Assembly: GCA_025403435.1 (NCBI GenBank)
Contig: CM046354.1
Span: 42,853,779-42,917,778 of the forward strand
Source of the DNA: Artocarpus heterophyllus
Lineage: Eukaryota; Streptophyta; Magnoliopsida; Rosales; Moraceae
DNA: 64,000 nucleotides
Reading direction: 5' to 3'
Part shown: positions 49,372 through 61,822 of the stretch, one piece after another
Position numbering within the stretch: position 1 is the stretch's first letter
How the letters are laid out: each line of letters opens with the position of its first letter
The notes under the pieces: generated by a model
What the model was told of the DNA's origin: nothing
Databases searched by the model: none
Seen by the model: only the letters and a program-made list of their open reading frames with translations
Made by a program: the position numbers and the translations under genes

Positions 49372-52300
49372 TTCTTACTTAAGAAAAAAAAAAACAAAAC
49401 TTCTTACTTAAAAAAAAAAAAAAACAACACTCCTCTCATCCTCCTTCGTCTAATGTACCACCTTGAAACTAACAACACCACCACCACCTTGTTCGATCCC
49501 ACCATGACTCCTTTGACAACCTCTACTGGTGCTAATCTTCTCAACTTGATTCTCATCTTCTTCGACGGGCCAGGTATATTAGATCTTTGTCCGAATGCCA
49601 CCCTCCTAAGGTTCGCTCCTCCTTTCTCTTCCTCCACGGCTACCATCCTCTCCGTCAATGATGTCCGTCACCTCTACATCGGTACTTGGCTTCACCTAGC
49701 CCGTCATTGGCGCTTAGCACCTAGCCTTGTAAAGATGTCAAAAGTTCCTTTTCTCTATAGAAGAATTGCAAAATTATAAAAACAAGATATGTAAGATGTT
49801 CATCTCTTTCTCGTGGGCTAGACCTATTACAAAAATTTTGAAACCAAGAACCGACCAAAATTGACCACTAAATCGATAGAAAAAACCAAAAAAATCGGTT
49901 TCCATAGCAAAATGACTGTTTCAGTTGAAAAACTGACCGCCTACAAAGTGAGCGGTAGGATTTCAGAAGAAAATTTTCTGTCAATTTTTATTTTCAAAAA
50001 TATAAAATATAAAATATAAATTAAAATAATATATCATATATTAAATACCGTATCATGTTTGAACTTTAAAACTTTATGCTTTTAATGTTAAATGATGAAT
50101 TTTCTTGCTAATTTGCTTGGTCTTTATTATTTACCTTATCATTATTGTTCTCAAAATAAAGTGTTTTTTTTAAATCATCTAATGCATTATATAATGAAAA
50201 AAAGCAACCGCCAAACTGAGTAGAATTGCGTAGATTAATGATGGATTACTATCTGTACTCTGGTTGGTTACTATTGTCTGAAATTAACTGCCAAATAGAC
50301 CGCCATAAACCAACCATCATCGGTCGAAAGTTGACCTAACTTTTCTTACAATTGGTCAGTGTTTGGTTTGAACTTCTTTAAAACCAGCCTTCATAGGTCA
50401 AAAACCGACAACACCCATATTGTGGGCTCCCTGATGCGAAGCTTCCCTTGTCCAAGTCTTTTCCCTACTCTACCAATTTCCTCACGCCTATTTCTCAACC
50501 AACACATGATTACTCTTTCTTTTCCATTCTATTTCATTACATTACAATCTCTAAGTCCATATTAAAATACCAAAACTACCCCTTACATCTTGCGAATCTG
50601 AGTGCTCCCTAATCGATCATCTCTACCATTCCTCTCTCTTTCATCTAACATCAACGTCTGTTGTTTGGGTCTAAAAGTGTAAGTTTGATATAACCTCAAG
50701 TAAAGGTTGTTTAAGCAATAATACTCGCGAATTTGAGGTCGATCCCACAGGGAAAATATATTGCAAAGATCTAATATATCAGTTATATTATTTTTGTTTG
50801 CTAGTTAAAGAATTTGAGGATTAAATTTAATTTATTTACAATATTTACATATTTTTTTCTTTTTTATTTTTAGATTTTTTTTACTATTTTAGAACTTCAA
50901 TAATAAGAAATGTGACTTAAATTGGAAAGGTAAATAGAATTTCAATATTAAGAATTTTAACTTAATTAAATGGAAGATGGAACTTTAATGATAAGTGTAA
51001 TTTTTACTCAAAAGAAATTAAAATTATAATAGTACTGAGGATTAAAGGTTCTATTTTAGCAATTAACTTAAATATATTTAGCTTTTCTAAAATTATTTAT
51101 TAAAATGTTTTAAGCATGCAATATGCTATCTTTTTTTTATAATAAATTAAGAGTTACTAATCATTTAATGTGCCAATTCATGTCTATAATACATTAAAAA
51201 GTTATTTTTAACAAATAAATATGATTTCAAAATTATTTAACTAAAATTACTAACAACAATTATAGTTACGCTTTTACCGTGTCATTCTCTGTTTACGAAT
51301 AATCAAAGTATTCATAAATATTATCCATGCCAACTCATGTCTACAATAAATCAAAGCTTGATTTTGCAAGAGTTGTAGCTATGTTAACTAAAGAATCATG
51401 AGTCTTCTAAAAATGATTTTAACATTACAACTACTTAGAAAATTTTAAAAAACGAAAAATATTTACCTTAATTTTGTCAGAATTTCCCGTTCTCTCCTTA
51501 GTAAAAAGAAATTGAGAAAGACATTGTGAAAGTAAAAACACACATAATTTTACTAAGCATAACCATTTTATAACATAAAAACTAGAAGTTTTTTACAAAA
51601 ACATAAAATTAGAACTAAGAGAAAACTAACGTAAGAAGAGAGAAAAAGAAGATAATTTCCCAAATTATGGAGAAAGGTGTGTATTACAATGCATGGAAGG
51701 GGATATTTATAGTAGAAGGAAAATTACTATTTACATTTTTTGTTTATTTTTCTTATTTTATTTGGATAATTTTGATGCAAAATGACTAGGATACAATTTG
51801 AGGGATTAGGATTTTTTTTTAACAAAAATTGTTGCATCCCATTTTTCAATTGTATCAGATTTGAAATATGATTAAGAAGCATTTTTTGTTACTTTTTTTT
51901 TCTTCTTTTTCTCTTGCCTGAATTAGCTCTACACTGCGCTCATTTTTTTGTGCGATTTGGTGGAGCACGACACAAAAGGAAGGCATGGAAAGCACTTATA
52001 GAACGTCGATCGTGCGTACTTTGACTCTGCAGATAGTCGTGATTGAGGCACTGGATGGAGGCTTGTTGAGCGTTGGATTCACTGATTGGTAAGTTGATCA
52101 GACGGTTCCAATGTTGCGCTGACGTAGGATCAAGTGCAGCGGACTCACAGGGACGGACTAGACACAGATGATCTGAATCGCATGGGAGGTTTGATTGGAC
52201 GGCCCTAGAGTCACCACGTGGCTTTTCTTTTTGATTTTTGATGCATTTGAGGTTCGTTTCGTGCTGTTTTGATTTGTTTTTCTTGTAGATTTCAAATCTA

Positions 52301-53557
52301 AAATAACATAAACAAACGAAAATTAATTATTTTATAAACATAATTTTTACAATAATTTAAAAGTATTTAATTTACAATAAAACATACAAAAATTACTAAA
52401 AATAAATAAAAATTTTTAAAATTAACAAACCTTAACAAATATATTATTTAAGACTCGAAAATATTTTTAGAAATTATTAGAAATATTATAAAAGATATTT
52501 ACAAACTCAAAACTTGTTTACAAACATTTTAAGACTCAAAATAAAATGACACAATATTATTTTTACAGCTTTGAGGATTTACAAACTACTTTATTATTGA
52601 GCACACATAAATGATTATAAAAATTACTAAAAGTATTATTAAACATAAAGGCATACTAATAACATATTTTTTAAACATATTTTTACACAAACACACTAAA
52701 ATACTAGTTATCACGCAAATGCTATAATTAAGGGATTTAACAAGAAGTGTGAATGCAAAATGATTGATTTTAGCTTTAAGAAATGTGCATTTCTACAGTC
52801 TCATTACACCCCCAACCAGCTTACTGCTAGCCCTGAGCAATTAAAGTGATAAAACATGAAAACAAACTAAATGATTGATTTCTCAAAAGCTTATGACTCC
52901 TTGCAAAAAGTCTTCCGGGTTGTTTCAAAATCATGACTTAAAATAAAAAATAGGTATTATTTAAGTTTATACTTAATTTCAAGAGTATGTTTCATATTTA
53001 AGATGGATTTTCCCATGTGTGTGTGTGCTACTAATCATTGCATACAAACCAAATAAATTTACACTAATATGAACTAATTTATTTTAATAAAATCTTACAA
53101 ACCAAAATAATTTAAACTGATCAAATGCTTTATAAGTGAGAGGTAAAAGAAAGGATATGAAATTAATAAAGAGGCAGGGCTAAAAATTTGTGGGTGACAA
53201 ATAAAAATTGAACATCAAACACAAGGGGGTAACTAGGGATATGAAATATATACACGCCAGCTTGAAAAAGCTTAAATGATCTAAAGATAGCCTAAATTAT
53301 GTCCTTAACTTAATATTATATAGGATTTCGCCTTGAAAGAGATTCAAACAAATTAGAAGATTTCAAAAACATAAACAGATTATATTAACATAAACAGTCT
53401 GTAAATAAGTACAACAAATCAAAGTTTAAGATTAAGTGCTCAAATTTTTGAAAAAAATGAATATAAATATAAGGCTAACACAAGTAATTAACATAAGCTT
53501 AAACAATATATGAATTTTATAATAAGCTATGATATAACCATGTTTCATCATCAGATG
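49372..53557. other. Non-coding interval with retroelement-like tract
   Basis: Two A-rich runs (49383-49394, 49411-49424) follow the array. A 108-codon frame at 49453-49779 is Thr/Leu-rich and not recognised. From about 50680 the sequence has no open frames and carries the phrase 'ctcgcgaatttgaggtcgatcccacaggga' (50725-50754), then 'acccccaaccagcttactgctagccctgagcaa' near 52808-52840. I associate both with untranslated parts of long plant gypsy (Tat/Ogre-type) elements. That association is from memory of the style and is not proven; no LTR pair was found. Confidence 0.35.
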
Positions 53558-55559
53558 TGTTGGAAAAATAGTGTGTAGCGGAATTTAAATTTTTTTTCAT
53601 CAGAGTAATTTTCAAAACACAAGTTTGACATGCTATATACATAAATTAACCAGATCTTACTAACCTTTGTATGCTGAAGAACCTTCGCAATCTATGAAGA
53701 GAAATAACATTCCAGAAGAGCCTCAACCAACTGGTCTTCTTTGCTATTCTCTATCCACGACCGGAGTGAGTGTAGGCTCACACGTACAGCTCTTCCATCG
53801 GTGACTCTCCTTCCAACCAATCGAGAGAAACTAAAGCAAGTGTTCGTGATTTGTGAACAAAAGCTCTTAGGGGGTTTTTCAGATTCTCACTTAGCAGAGT
53901 ATCACTCTTAATCTCTCTATTGATCTAAGTAACCTGTGAGAATCACTCCCTATTCATAGAGGTTGGTCCTAGGGTTAATCCTCATCAGATTAGGTCTCAA
54001 AATTCAGATCAATATCTGATAAGATCCGGTGGAAATGCGTGATCTTATCCTTCACTGATCGGCAGGCCGAACCACCTGATCGGCAAACCGAACAGGCCCC
54101 ATCGACAGGCCGAACACGTCCATCGGCAGGCCAAACTGTTGAAAAAAATCTCGCAAATCTTTTATTTTCCTCCCGAGATTCTATAGGATAAAGTCTCAGT
54201 TTTAATTCAAATAACCCAATAGAGAAGTTATCTGATCAAAACAACTTTATCTAGATAATCTATAAGAAAATAAATCAATTCTCAATAATTCTACAAGTTT
54301 ATCTTGATCTAATTTATCCAAAATTAAATCAACCGATAAACAGACAAGAATTATCTGATCTCAATAATTCAACAAGTTTATCATGAATTAATTTCTTACA
54401 AAATTAATTCAACCAATAAACAGACATGAATTATTTAATTCTTCCAAATTTTAACCAATCTGATAAATCTGACACAAGTCACCAATTATTAGAAAAGCAC
54501 GCCGTGTCGTTACAGGATGTTGTGAGCTAGCAAAGGGGACCAAATGGACCTATATAGTTCAAGCTCATGATAATTATGAAACCCAATATCCCATATATAC
54601 ATTTCATAATTATCAACTCTAACGCTACTCCACTAAAGGCTTGGAGCTACACTCTCGAACTACATAGAATTACGAAGACCGTATAGCTAAGTCTCCATGA
54701 CATATCATAGTGTTTCATATCCCGATATGATTATCCATAACTGGCTTAAAGACAAATTCTGTCTTACCTTCCTGATTATTTTTATCTTACGTTTCATTAT
54801 CTCACCATCAGAAAACTTACCATCCAAAGACAGTATACCATTCGGTTACACCTATGTATCTAAATGGTTGAGCGCTCTAGTTTTTCAATTACAGGATAAC
54901 GCATATAAGAGGATATCATTACTCCTAAAGAGGAGCTATGGATTCCATATCTATGAATAACAAGTCTACGCTATCAAGAGTCATGTCTCTAACGTACCGG
55001 CATGCATACCACTATTAAGATGTGGGTGTCACCCTTTGGTACATCAAAAGACACAAGTCAACAAAACGGGCCTACTATTCATCTCAAGATTAAGATACAA
55101 CACAAATGATTGTCTAAAGTGAATCGATTTGCCGAGACAGAATTATTAATCCAAATCAATTCACTTTATGTCCCGATCCAACACATCGTCACTTATGACA
55201 ACGTGCTAATGTTTCTATTCACGGAGTCCACCTCCGATGGTCAAGACAAACCATCTCCCAAAAGGGATATAGACAACATAACAATCTTTGCATGAATAAA
55301 GCGCCCAACTTTATTCCCTCGATTGCGGATCGTATGATTTAGAGCATCACCTTAAGAATCGTGTCTTCCACATAATCCGTCCATCATATGCCCAATTCTA
55401 AAGGTTTAGACCGACTGTTGTTTGCTTAACATACATTCAACAAATATGAACGTAAAGAGGACAAGATTTGGTATATAAATAATGATTAAATTCTTTATTG
55501 ATAAAAATGTCTCCAAAAACTTATTACATTTTTTCTCCTTAGGGCATACATGTCTAACA
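53558..55559 (-). mobile_element. Solo LTR of the Copia-2 family (2,002 bp)
   Basis: Starts TGTTGGAAAA and ends GTCTAACA; flanked by perfect AGATG duplications (53553-53557 and 55560-55564). Opposite orientation to the 20.9-49.4 kb array. It keeps the four-unit palindrome array and, on the + strand, the 87-codon frame at 54697-54960 and a 61-codon frame at 55110-55295 that is also open in LTR C (45575-45760). Confidence 0.93.
54059..54135. repeat. Phased CGG-palindrome array, 4 units, in solo LTR
   Basis: TCGGCAGGCCGA-type units begin at 54059, 54080, 54102 and 54123 (21, 22, 21). Confidence 0.86.
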
Positions 55560-55564
55560 AGATG

Positions 55565-56209
55565 ATGCATTAAAAACAAAAACAAAGAAAACAAATATTT
55601 ACAAAACAATTTTTAGGTATTCATTTTTTTTTTTCAAGATTTTTCAATTTTTAGTTTTTTAATCAGATGCACATGATGACAAACTCAATAGAATGAAATA
55701 TGTTACAAATTTGATTAGGACATGTCTCAAGAATGCTAAAGACTTCATAACTCTGCTATCCTAAACATGCATGCATGCATACAAACATGGAGAACTTAAG
55801 CATAAATGAAAATATATAAAAGATTATATTCTCAGACTAAATTGAGATGCGTTTCAACACCAACTCCTTCACTTAACCATCTCGACACTAAAACCAAAAT
55901 GTAAAAGTTTTATACATATCTTACCATTTTTTTCTTTTTTAAATTTTTAAATTTTTTTTTAAGTTTTAGAACAAGTCCCATTTTAGATACCAAAAAAAAA
56001 AAAAAACTCAAACTTGAAAAATTTTGGAATAAATTTGAAAAATTTTGACACAAACCCTCTCCCCTTAACCTAAATTAAACATTGTTCTCAATGTTTAATA
56101 AGATTAAGTAGAAAGAGAAACAACATAAATATACAGAAGCGGTTATTCAAAATACACAAAGAAAAATAAACATACACATAAACAAACATGCTGTAGGTAA
56201 AACTAAAAG
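55565..56209. other. Non-coding interval, retroelement-like
   Basis: AT-rich with T and A runs. A phrase near 56057-56100 (cccttaacctaaattaaacattgttctc..) fits the same putative Tat/Ogre-type untranslated tract as 50.7-53.5 kb, which the solo LTR interrupts. No gene. Confidence 0.35.
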
Positions 56210-56570
56210 ATCAAAAATTTTAGAGATAGATCCAAAACTAGTTTGCACTTCCCGCTAAGCTTCAAAGATGAAGAATCTGCCTCGGGAGTGATGACTTGCA
56301 TTTTCTTGAATTGGATGACTTGCATTTTCTTGAACAATCCCTAAATAGTAGGAGCATGGATAAAATTCATTCACTTGACTCTACAAGAAAGTTCTGTTCC
56401 ACAATGCTAACTAAAAAACTTAAAAGACCATTAAAGAAACTATAAACATTAAGCACACCCATTGGTTTAATAAGAATACCTAACTGACTCCAACTAGCAA
56501 TGACAAACATTTCTTCTAAAGTTCCTAGACCTCCTGGTAAAGCAATGAAAGCGTCTGAGAGACGAATCAT
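56210..56570 (-). pseudogene. LOG-family (cytokinin nucleoside monophosphate phosphoribohydrolase) fragment
   Basis: The frame 56570-56367 reads SDAFIALPGGLGTLEEMF.. then SQLGILIKPMGVLNVYSFFN. The PGGxGTxxE motif is the signature of LOG proteins, which release active cytokinin bases from their ribotides in the cytosol. After a stop at 56367 a shifted frame continues with FIHAPT and K-K-M, like the LOG C-terminus (SAPT..KL), then degrades. A 24-bp duplication (about 56288-56335) repeats FKKMQVI. The N-terminal half, with the start and the Lys/Arg-rich nucleotide-binding part, is absent; a stop lies just upstream of the first Met. Only a C-terminal half remains, in a retroelement-like setting, so it is a non-functional or captured fragment. 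Confidence 0.72.
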
Positions 56571-58003
56571 GTTTTAAATGCTCATGGATATTTTTTGACT
56601 ATTTTCTCGATTCTGATGGCTTCACCACAAAGATTATCTTGAACAAGAAAATAGAGGATAATAGCTATGACTCTTCCTATTTTGGCTCTGACTTTGACAA
56701 TTCTCATTAAACCAAAATTACCCCTCCATACACACGGTTTATCTTTTTCTTAACCAAGACTTTCCCTGAATGGAATGCATTATTTAAATAGTCAATACCC
56801 TTTCCTAGATTAGAACCATAAAACATACAGATGTTTTTGAAATTCAAAGATGACTGGTACAAGGACTCCATAATGGTTTCTAAGAAACTAAGACTCTTTT
56901 TTTAATTTAAATTTATTTTTATTTTTTAATTTTATAACGAGAACTTTTTACACAGCTTTGAATAAAAGTCTAACTACGAATGAGATACAGATGGGTAGGT
57001 GAGGACAAATGAAGATAGATATATAGATGTGACACAACTGTAGAACTTTTAAAATTTTTACCCAATTAGAACTATCCAACTTTTGAAAAATTAAACAAAG
57101 CTATACAATTTTTGACAAATTGGGACAAAACAAAAACGTACAAGACACACCAAGTATCTATTGAATAATGCATCTGATAGATAAGATAAAAAAAATTAAA
57201 AGCAAATAAAACAAACACAATAATTAAACAAACAACTACTGTAACAATCACAAAACAAAAATCTTTTTTATTTTTTATGTTTTTTTTTAATTTTTTTGAT
57301 GAAAATATACTTAAGAATGAATGAAAATTAATGTTCATCAAAATGTATCTCTAGAAAATCTGTAACTCGGCCATTTTGATGCTTTTTTGCTAAAACCAAA
57401 TTCATATCTCAAATAATTTCCCAATAAATTTTTTTTAAAAAGGACACAAAAACATACAAATATTAAAAATACTTTACAGATTTTGCCTAGAACCAGATGG
57501 ACTAGGTGATTATTTCCTTTCTAACATTCTCGCAAACTAAACAATTGGGTCTTTTAACGTCATATTCCCTAGACGTTCTTTTTTTGTATGAAACTAGGGT
57601 CAAAGTCTACAAATGGCTCCTTGAACATAACTACTAGGATGGTCTAAAAGAGAATCTTGAAGATCATCTAAGTTTTCTTTAGAAATTCCATCCTTACAAA
57701 AAAGTATTTTATCCTCCCTTTTTACAGACGTAAGACCTTTTTACTTACACGTACTCTCATAATTTTGAGAGAACACTTAGGGCACTTTAAAGCTATAGCT
57801 TGGGCTCTTTTTTTCGTAGCACACAAACTTGTACCCATCCCAAGAAGACCTTTATTTGTGACATCAGTACGATGAACAATATCTTTTATATATTTTTTTA
57901 TATCAGTTGGAAGTTTAAATGAGAAAGGACCTAAAGATGAGTGATTTGAGCTTTGTATTTCTGCCTAATTTCTTCCTGAGAAAGGGAAGGAAAGTATTTC
58001 CAT
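56571..58003. other. Non-coding interval between LOG fragment and DUF1985-like gene
   Basis: AT-rich with many T/A runs. An 89-codon minus frame (57072-57341) is hydrophobic and low-complexity; I do not consider it a gene. The right part (57500-57990) looks like untranslated retroelement DNA but is unclassified. Confidence 0.4.
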
Positions 58004-59426
58004 TTGCTGGAGAACACAAAAATTTCCATCTGTGATGTTATCGAGAAGATGGAACAGAACATTGAAGTCATAGACAATTTAGAGAAGAGGAAGATGGTGG
58101 CTTTGATTTTTGTCATTGGTGTTTTGATGGCCAATGGCAAAAATTACATGAAAAGTCAAAGAATAGTTCCTAACTTTGATCGATAACATAGATAATTTTT
58201 GTGCCTATCCTTGGGGCCGAGAGTCCTTTAAGTATTTAATTAAGCAACTGAATAAGGATATAACGAGTAAGTGTGGCTCAAGCAATGCAACATTTACTTT
58301 CAATGGATTTATATATCCATTTAAGGTAATTAAACATGAGTAATTTATATATTAGTTTGTATTCGATATTGCATTCATCGTTTTATATTTGATATAATAT
58401 TCGATGCAAAATTTAATTTTACTTTAGGTATTTGCCATTGAGTGCATTCCTATGGTAGCAAACAGATTTGCTACCCCCATCTCGATAGAAGATCCTGTGC
58501 TCCGAATGTGTTGCTGGAAGACAATAAAGTGGAAAGTGCAGCCAATCCTTTGAGGGTTTAGATAAGCAATTTAATATAAGGGTCGCAGGTCAGTGTCTAC
58601 CTACTAATGTAATTATTTGTATCAAGTAAAACAAACATGGTCTTAACAAGAATTTTTTAAATTTGTTTTGCAGGATATTCATAGCATGTTGTTTTCTATG
58701 AATGAGGAAATAAGAATCCTGTGGACGGTCAATTTTAGCCCTTTTGTGAGAAGAATTGTTGAACCAATTATAAGCTAGTTGACCAAGATTCTTGATTGGG
58801 GAAAGCATATAGTTTTTGGCCTTGAGCATCCGGAGCATGTTTTTCCCTCTGTTGATCAAGATGGGCCATCAACTTCTGAACATCAGGATGCTCCTCCCAA
58901 AGTAGTGTGGCTTGAGAATGAGAAAAAAGCCATCAGGAAAGAGCAGGAACCCATGAGAAGAGAAATAGCTTTGGGGTTTAAGCAGTTAAAACAACATATT
59001 TCTAACCAATTCAAACCTTGGTAAGAGATTATGCTATCAATGGGACATCAAGAGCGTCATTACAGTGAGGGTTATAATGGGTTTACTACACCTCAACTAC
59101 GCACTACACCCCTGCATGAAGAAGGATTGCCACACTTATCTCCCTCACCTCGTCCCTCACCTCACGCTACGGCTAAGCCTCACACTACACTTTTGCCTGA
59201 AGATGAATCACCTTTTGTTTTCTCACCTCGTACTACTCCCATACCTGAAGCCGGATCACCGCACTTATCGAGCTCACCCAAGGAAGCTTCGCCCTAACCT
59301 CTCAACACGGCCATGCCTAAAGACGAATCACCATCTGTTCCTTCCTTGCCTTGCAGAACACCCTTGCCTCGCTCACCTCCTTCTACAAATTGCACTGATA
59401 TAGTGGTATACGATGAAGAACTATAG
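58004..59426 (+). pseudogene. DUF1985-like gene of the MULE-associated type, broken
   Basis: Pieces in order: LIFVIGVLMANGKNY (58103-58150); after a frameshift near 58180, IDNFCAYPWGRESFKYLIK.. to NGFIYPFK (58188-58325); a probable intron (GT at 58326, AG at about 58429); VFAIECIPMVANRFATPISI and on to 58553, ending in TGA; then after AG near 58674, DIHSMLFSMNEE.. to EPIIS, a TAG at 58776, and LTKILDWGKHI.. to 59024. A Pro/Ser/Thr-rich segment (59031-59297) follows. The YPWGRxSF and hydrophobic xxAxExIP features fit DUF1985, found beside Ulp1-type protease domains carried by plant Mutator-like elements. No Ulp1 catalytic domain is visible. Several stops show decay. Confidence 0.5.
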
Positions 59427-59551
59427 GCACTACAAATGCAAAGACCGCAGAGGATCAGAAAAAGATCACAATATATTCAAACTCCATATATTAATCCTAG
59501 AGCAAAATGATTATAGCTTTGTCATATTTATAAAGAACAATGTAATTGTTT

Positions 59552-59671
59552 GGATTATGTTTGCAAGTTTTCTAGTTTTTGGGATTATGTTTGCAGGTTT
59601 TGTAGTCGTCTGGATTATGTTTACAGGTTTTGTAGTTGTCTGGATTGTGTTTGCAGGTTTTGGATATTGTT
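59552..59671. repeat. Four tandem 30-bp units
   Basis: Units starting GGATTATGTTTGCAGG begin at 59552, 59582, 59612 and 59642, an exact 30-bp period. Read on the + strand they give a hydrophobic decapeptide repeat (WIMFAGFVVV-like). They lie just after the DUF1985-like gene and may be chance coding of a minisatellite. Confidence 0.88.
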
Positions 59672-60068
59672 TAATATAAGTTGTTATGATGTCAAAATTT
59701 TTTTCGAAAAAAAAAACATAGCAACTTTTCCTATATTTTATGCATTTGGTTATGGAGAATTGACAAACTTTGTAAACTAATATTGGGAAATGAAAGTATT
59801 GATCTTTGTTAACCAGTGTTTATTTGTAAGCTAATATTTTTTGATTATGGAGAATTGACACACTCTGCATAATGAAAAGATCAGTTGGGCCATTTTATGT
59901 GCCCCGACTTGAAATTTTGACAATATCCCTTACAAATTCAAAAAAATTGAATTAAAAAAAGAGGTTGATGTAAGGTCGATATGACGTCTACATATGTAGA
60001 CCCTATGTCGAACCTGTATTTACCCATATCGACCTCATATAATTCAAATAGACCCCAATATATCTGTC

Positions 60069-60185
60069 TTCACATGGCATCTGATTTATGTCGAACATGT
60101 GACAAGTACAAGTTCTCAATCTAATATTCACAGCTACAAAAACCTCTCCACCTACAACATGGTACTCATCAATATTGAACTTGTT
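60069..60185 (-). repeat. Duplicated fragment of the MULE transposase gene, copy 1
   Basis: About 117 bp matching 62138-62255 of the transposase gene (the SWIM zinc-finger region and just before it), same orientation, with scattered mismatches. Flanking words such as cacatggcat, acaagtacaagttctcaatct and aaacctctccac are shared exactly. Confidence 0.88.
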
Positions 60186-60658
60186 GCAGAATGAAAGTAC
60201 TGATTTTTGTTAATAAGTTTTTATTTGTAAACTAATATATTTTGGTTATGAAAAATTGACACACTTTGCATTTTAGTTTGTCGTAGTGCCGCGGTGTTGC
60301 CTCTTTGCTAATTCAACTGGGCATGCATTCACTGGGCACCGCAGCGTTGGCAGTTGACAATAAGACCACGTTTTCTTGCGTTTTCTTCTGATTTCCTTGC
60401 TTAATCTTGTGCTCTTGCTCCATTATCTTCCCTTTATCTTCAACCTACATAAATTGAGGTAAATATTTATAAATATGGCCATTTTAAGTGATTTTTCTCA
60501 AGAACTTAGCATTATTCAAAAAAATTGAAATAAAAAAAGAGGTCGATGTAAGTTCGATATGGGGTTGATATGAGGTCTACATATGTAGACCCTATGTCGA
60601 ATCTCTATCGACCCATATTGACCTTATATAATTCAAATAGACCCCAATGTATCCGTCT

Positions 60659-60775
60659 TCACATGGCATCTAATCTATGTCAAACACGCTACAAGTACAA
60701 GTTCTCAATCTAATGTTCACAGCTATAGAAACCTCTCCATCTACAGTGTGGTACTCATCAATATTGAGCTTGTTG
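60659..60775 (-). repeat. Duplicated fragment of the MULE transposase gene, copy 2
   Basis: A second copy of the same SWIM-region fragment, about 590 bp from copy 1 and part of the same larger repeat. It shares features with copy 1 that the gene lacks (for example 'ctaat.ttcacagct' and 'ggtactcatcaat'), so the two arose by duplication of one captured piece. Confidence 0.88.
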
Positions 60776-61525
60776 TGAAATGAAAGTACTGATTTTTGTT
60801 TATAAGTGTTTATTTGAAAACTAATATATTTTGCTAATGGAGAATTGGCACACTTTGCATAATGAAAAGATCAGTTAGGCCATTTGATGTGGCCCAGCCT
60901 CAAATTTTGACAATATCCCTTACAAATTCAAAAAATATGAAAAAAGAGGTCGATATGTTGTTAATATAAGGTCTACACATGTAGACCCTACATCAAACTT
61001 GTATCAACCCATATCGACCTCATAATTAAAATAGAAAAATTATAATTGGGTAGACCTTATGTGACCCTACATCGACCCATATCGACCCAAGCTTTACAGT
61101 GAGTCTGACTTGACGTGTCCATCTAAAAGGTTACATTTGTACATTTTTTAATCTCATGTGTTAACTCTCATCCTCGTAATGGGTTGAATATTAAAGAAGA
61201 GGAAGATAATGTTCTTTTGAAAATGTTCCTTCTTATGCGATGATTATTAATTATGGAACAAGTAGAGAAATCCCACATGCATAATTTTTCTTATAATTGT
61301 ATAGTTATGTACAATCAGGTGAATTTTTGCATAAAAGACACCAAGGTTTACATGGTTCTGCATGGGATTGACATGGGGTCTACACCTATGCCCCACATGG
61401 GTCTACATGGTATCTACATGTGGTCTGCATTTGTCGACCCAGGAAGATACCATGTAGACCCCATATTGACCCCTTTGTACATGCAATTTCATTGTAAGGA
61501 GGTCGATACAATGTAGATCCTATAT

Positions 61526-61595
61526 CCACCCTGTTCTTTTGTACTTGTACATCTCCCCATATCAACCACCCTGTTCTTTTGTACTTGTACATCTC
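61526..61595. repeat. 40-bp tandem duplication
   Basis: The segment beginning ccaccctgttcttttgtac at 61526 repeats at 61566. It lies in the right part of the palindromic repeat block. Confidence 0.85.
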
Positions 61596-61822
61596 ATTCA
61601 ACAGCATTATAAGGAGGTCAATACCATGTAGACCCCCATATCGACCTCGTTCAATTTTTAAGTTTTGTAAATTCTGGCAGCATAACGACTTAATTTAAGC
61701 AAAATGCAAAGAAACCCTATATAGAACAATATTGAACAAGACAATAATGATATTAAATGGAACAATTAACAATTAATTCATTGAAAACATAAAAGGTCAT
61801 TATCTCTTAGCAACAAACAAAA

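Larger units (their letters stand above)
59935..61660. repeat. Palindromic repeat block between the two MULE-region genes
   Basis: Units at about 59961-60034, 60540-60632 and 60946-61024 share a central palindrome (GTCTACATATGTAGAC at 59986-60001) within a larger inverted pair (GGTCGATATG/CATATCGACC). A looser cluster of the same words spans 61340-61650. Longer flanks around the first two units are also repeated, including 'gaaagtactgatttttgtt' and 'aatgaaaagatcagtt'. A unique stretch (about 60270-60500) separates them. Such structured subterminal repeats are often seen in DNA transposons. Confidence 0.8.

Noticed and set aside
49453..49779. 108-codon frame as a small gene
   Set aside because: Thr/Ser/Leu-rich composition, no known motif, an equally long frame on the other strand, and no supporting start context.
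50680..57990. Complete Tat/Ogre-type gypsy element
   Set aside because: Some phrases look like untranslated parts of such elements, but there is no LTR pair, no pol and no primer-binding site, so only a low-confidence non-coding label is given.
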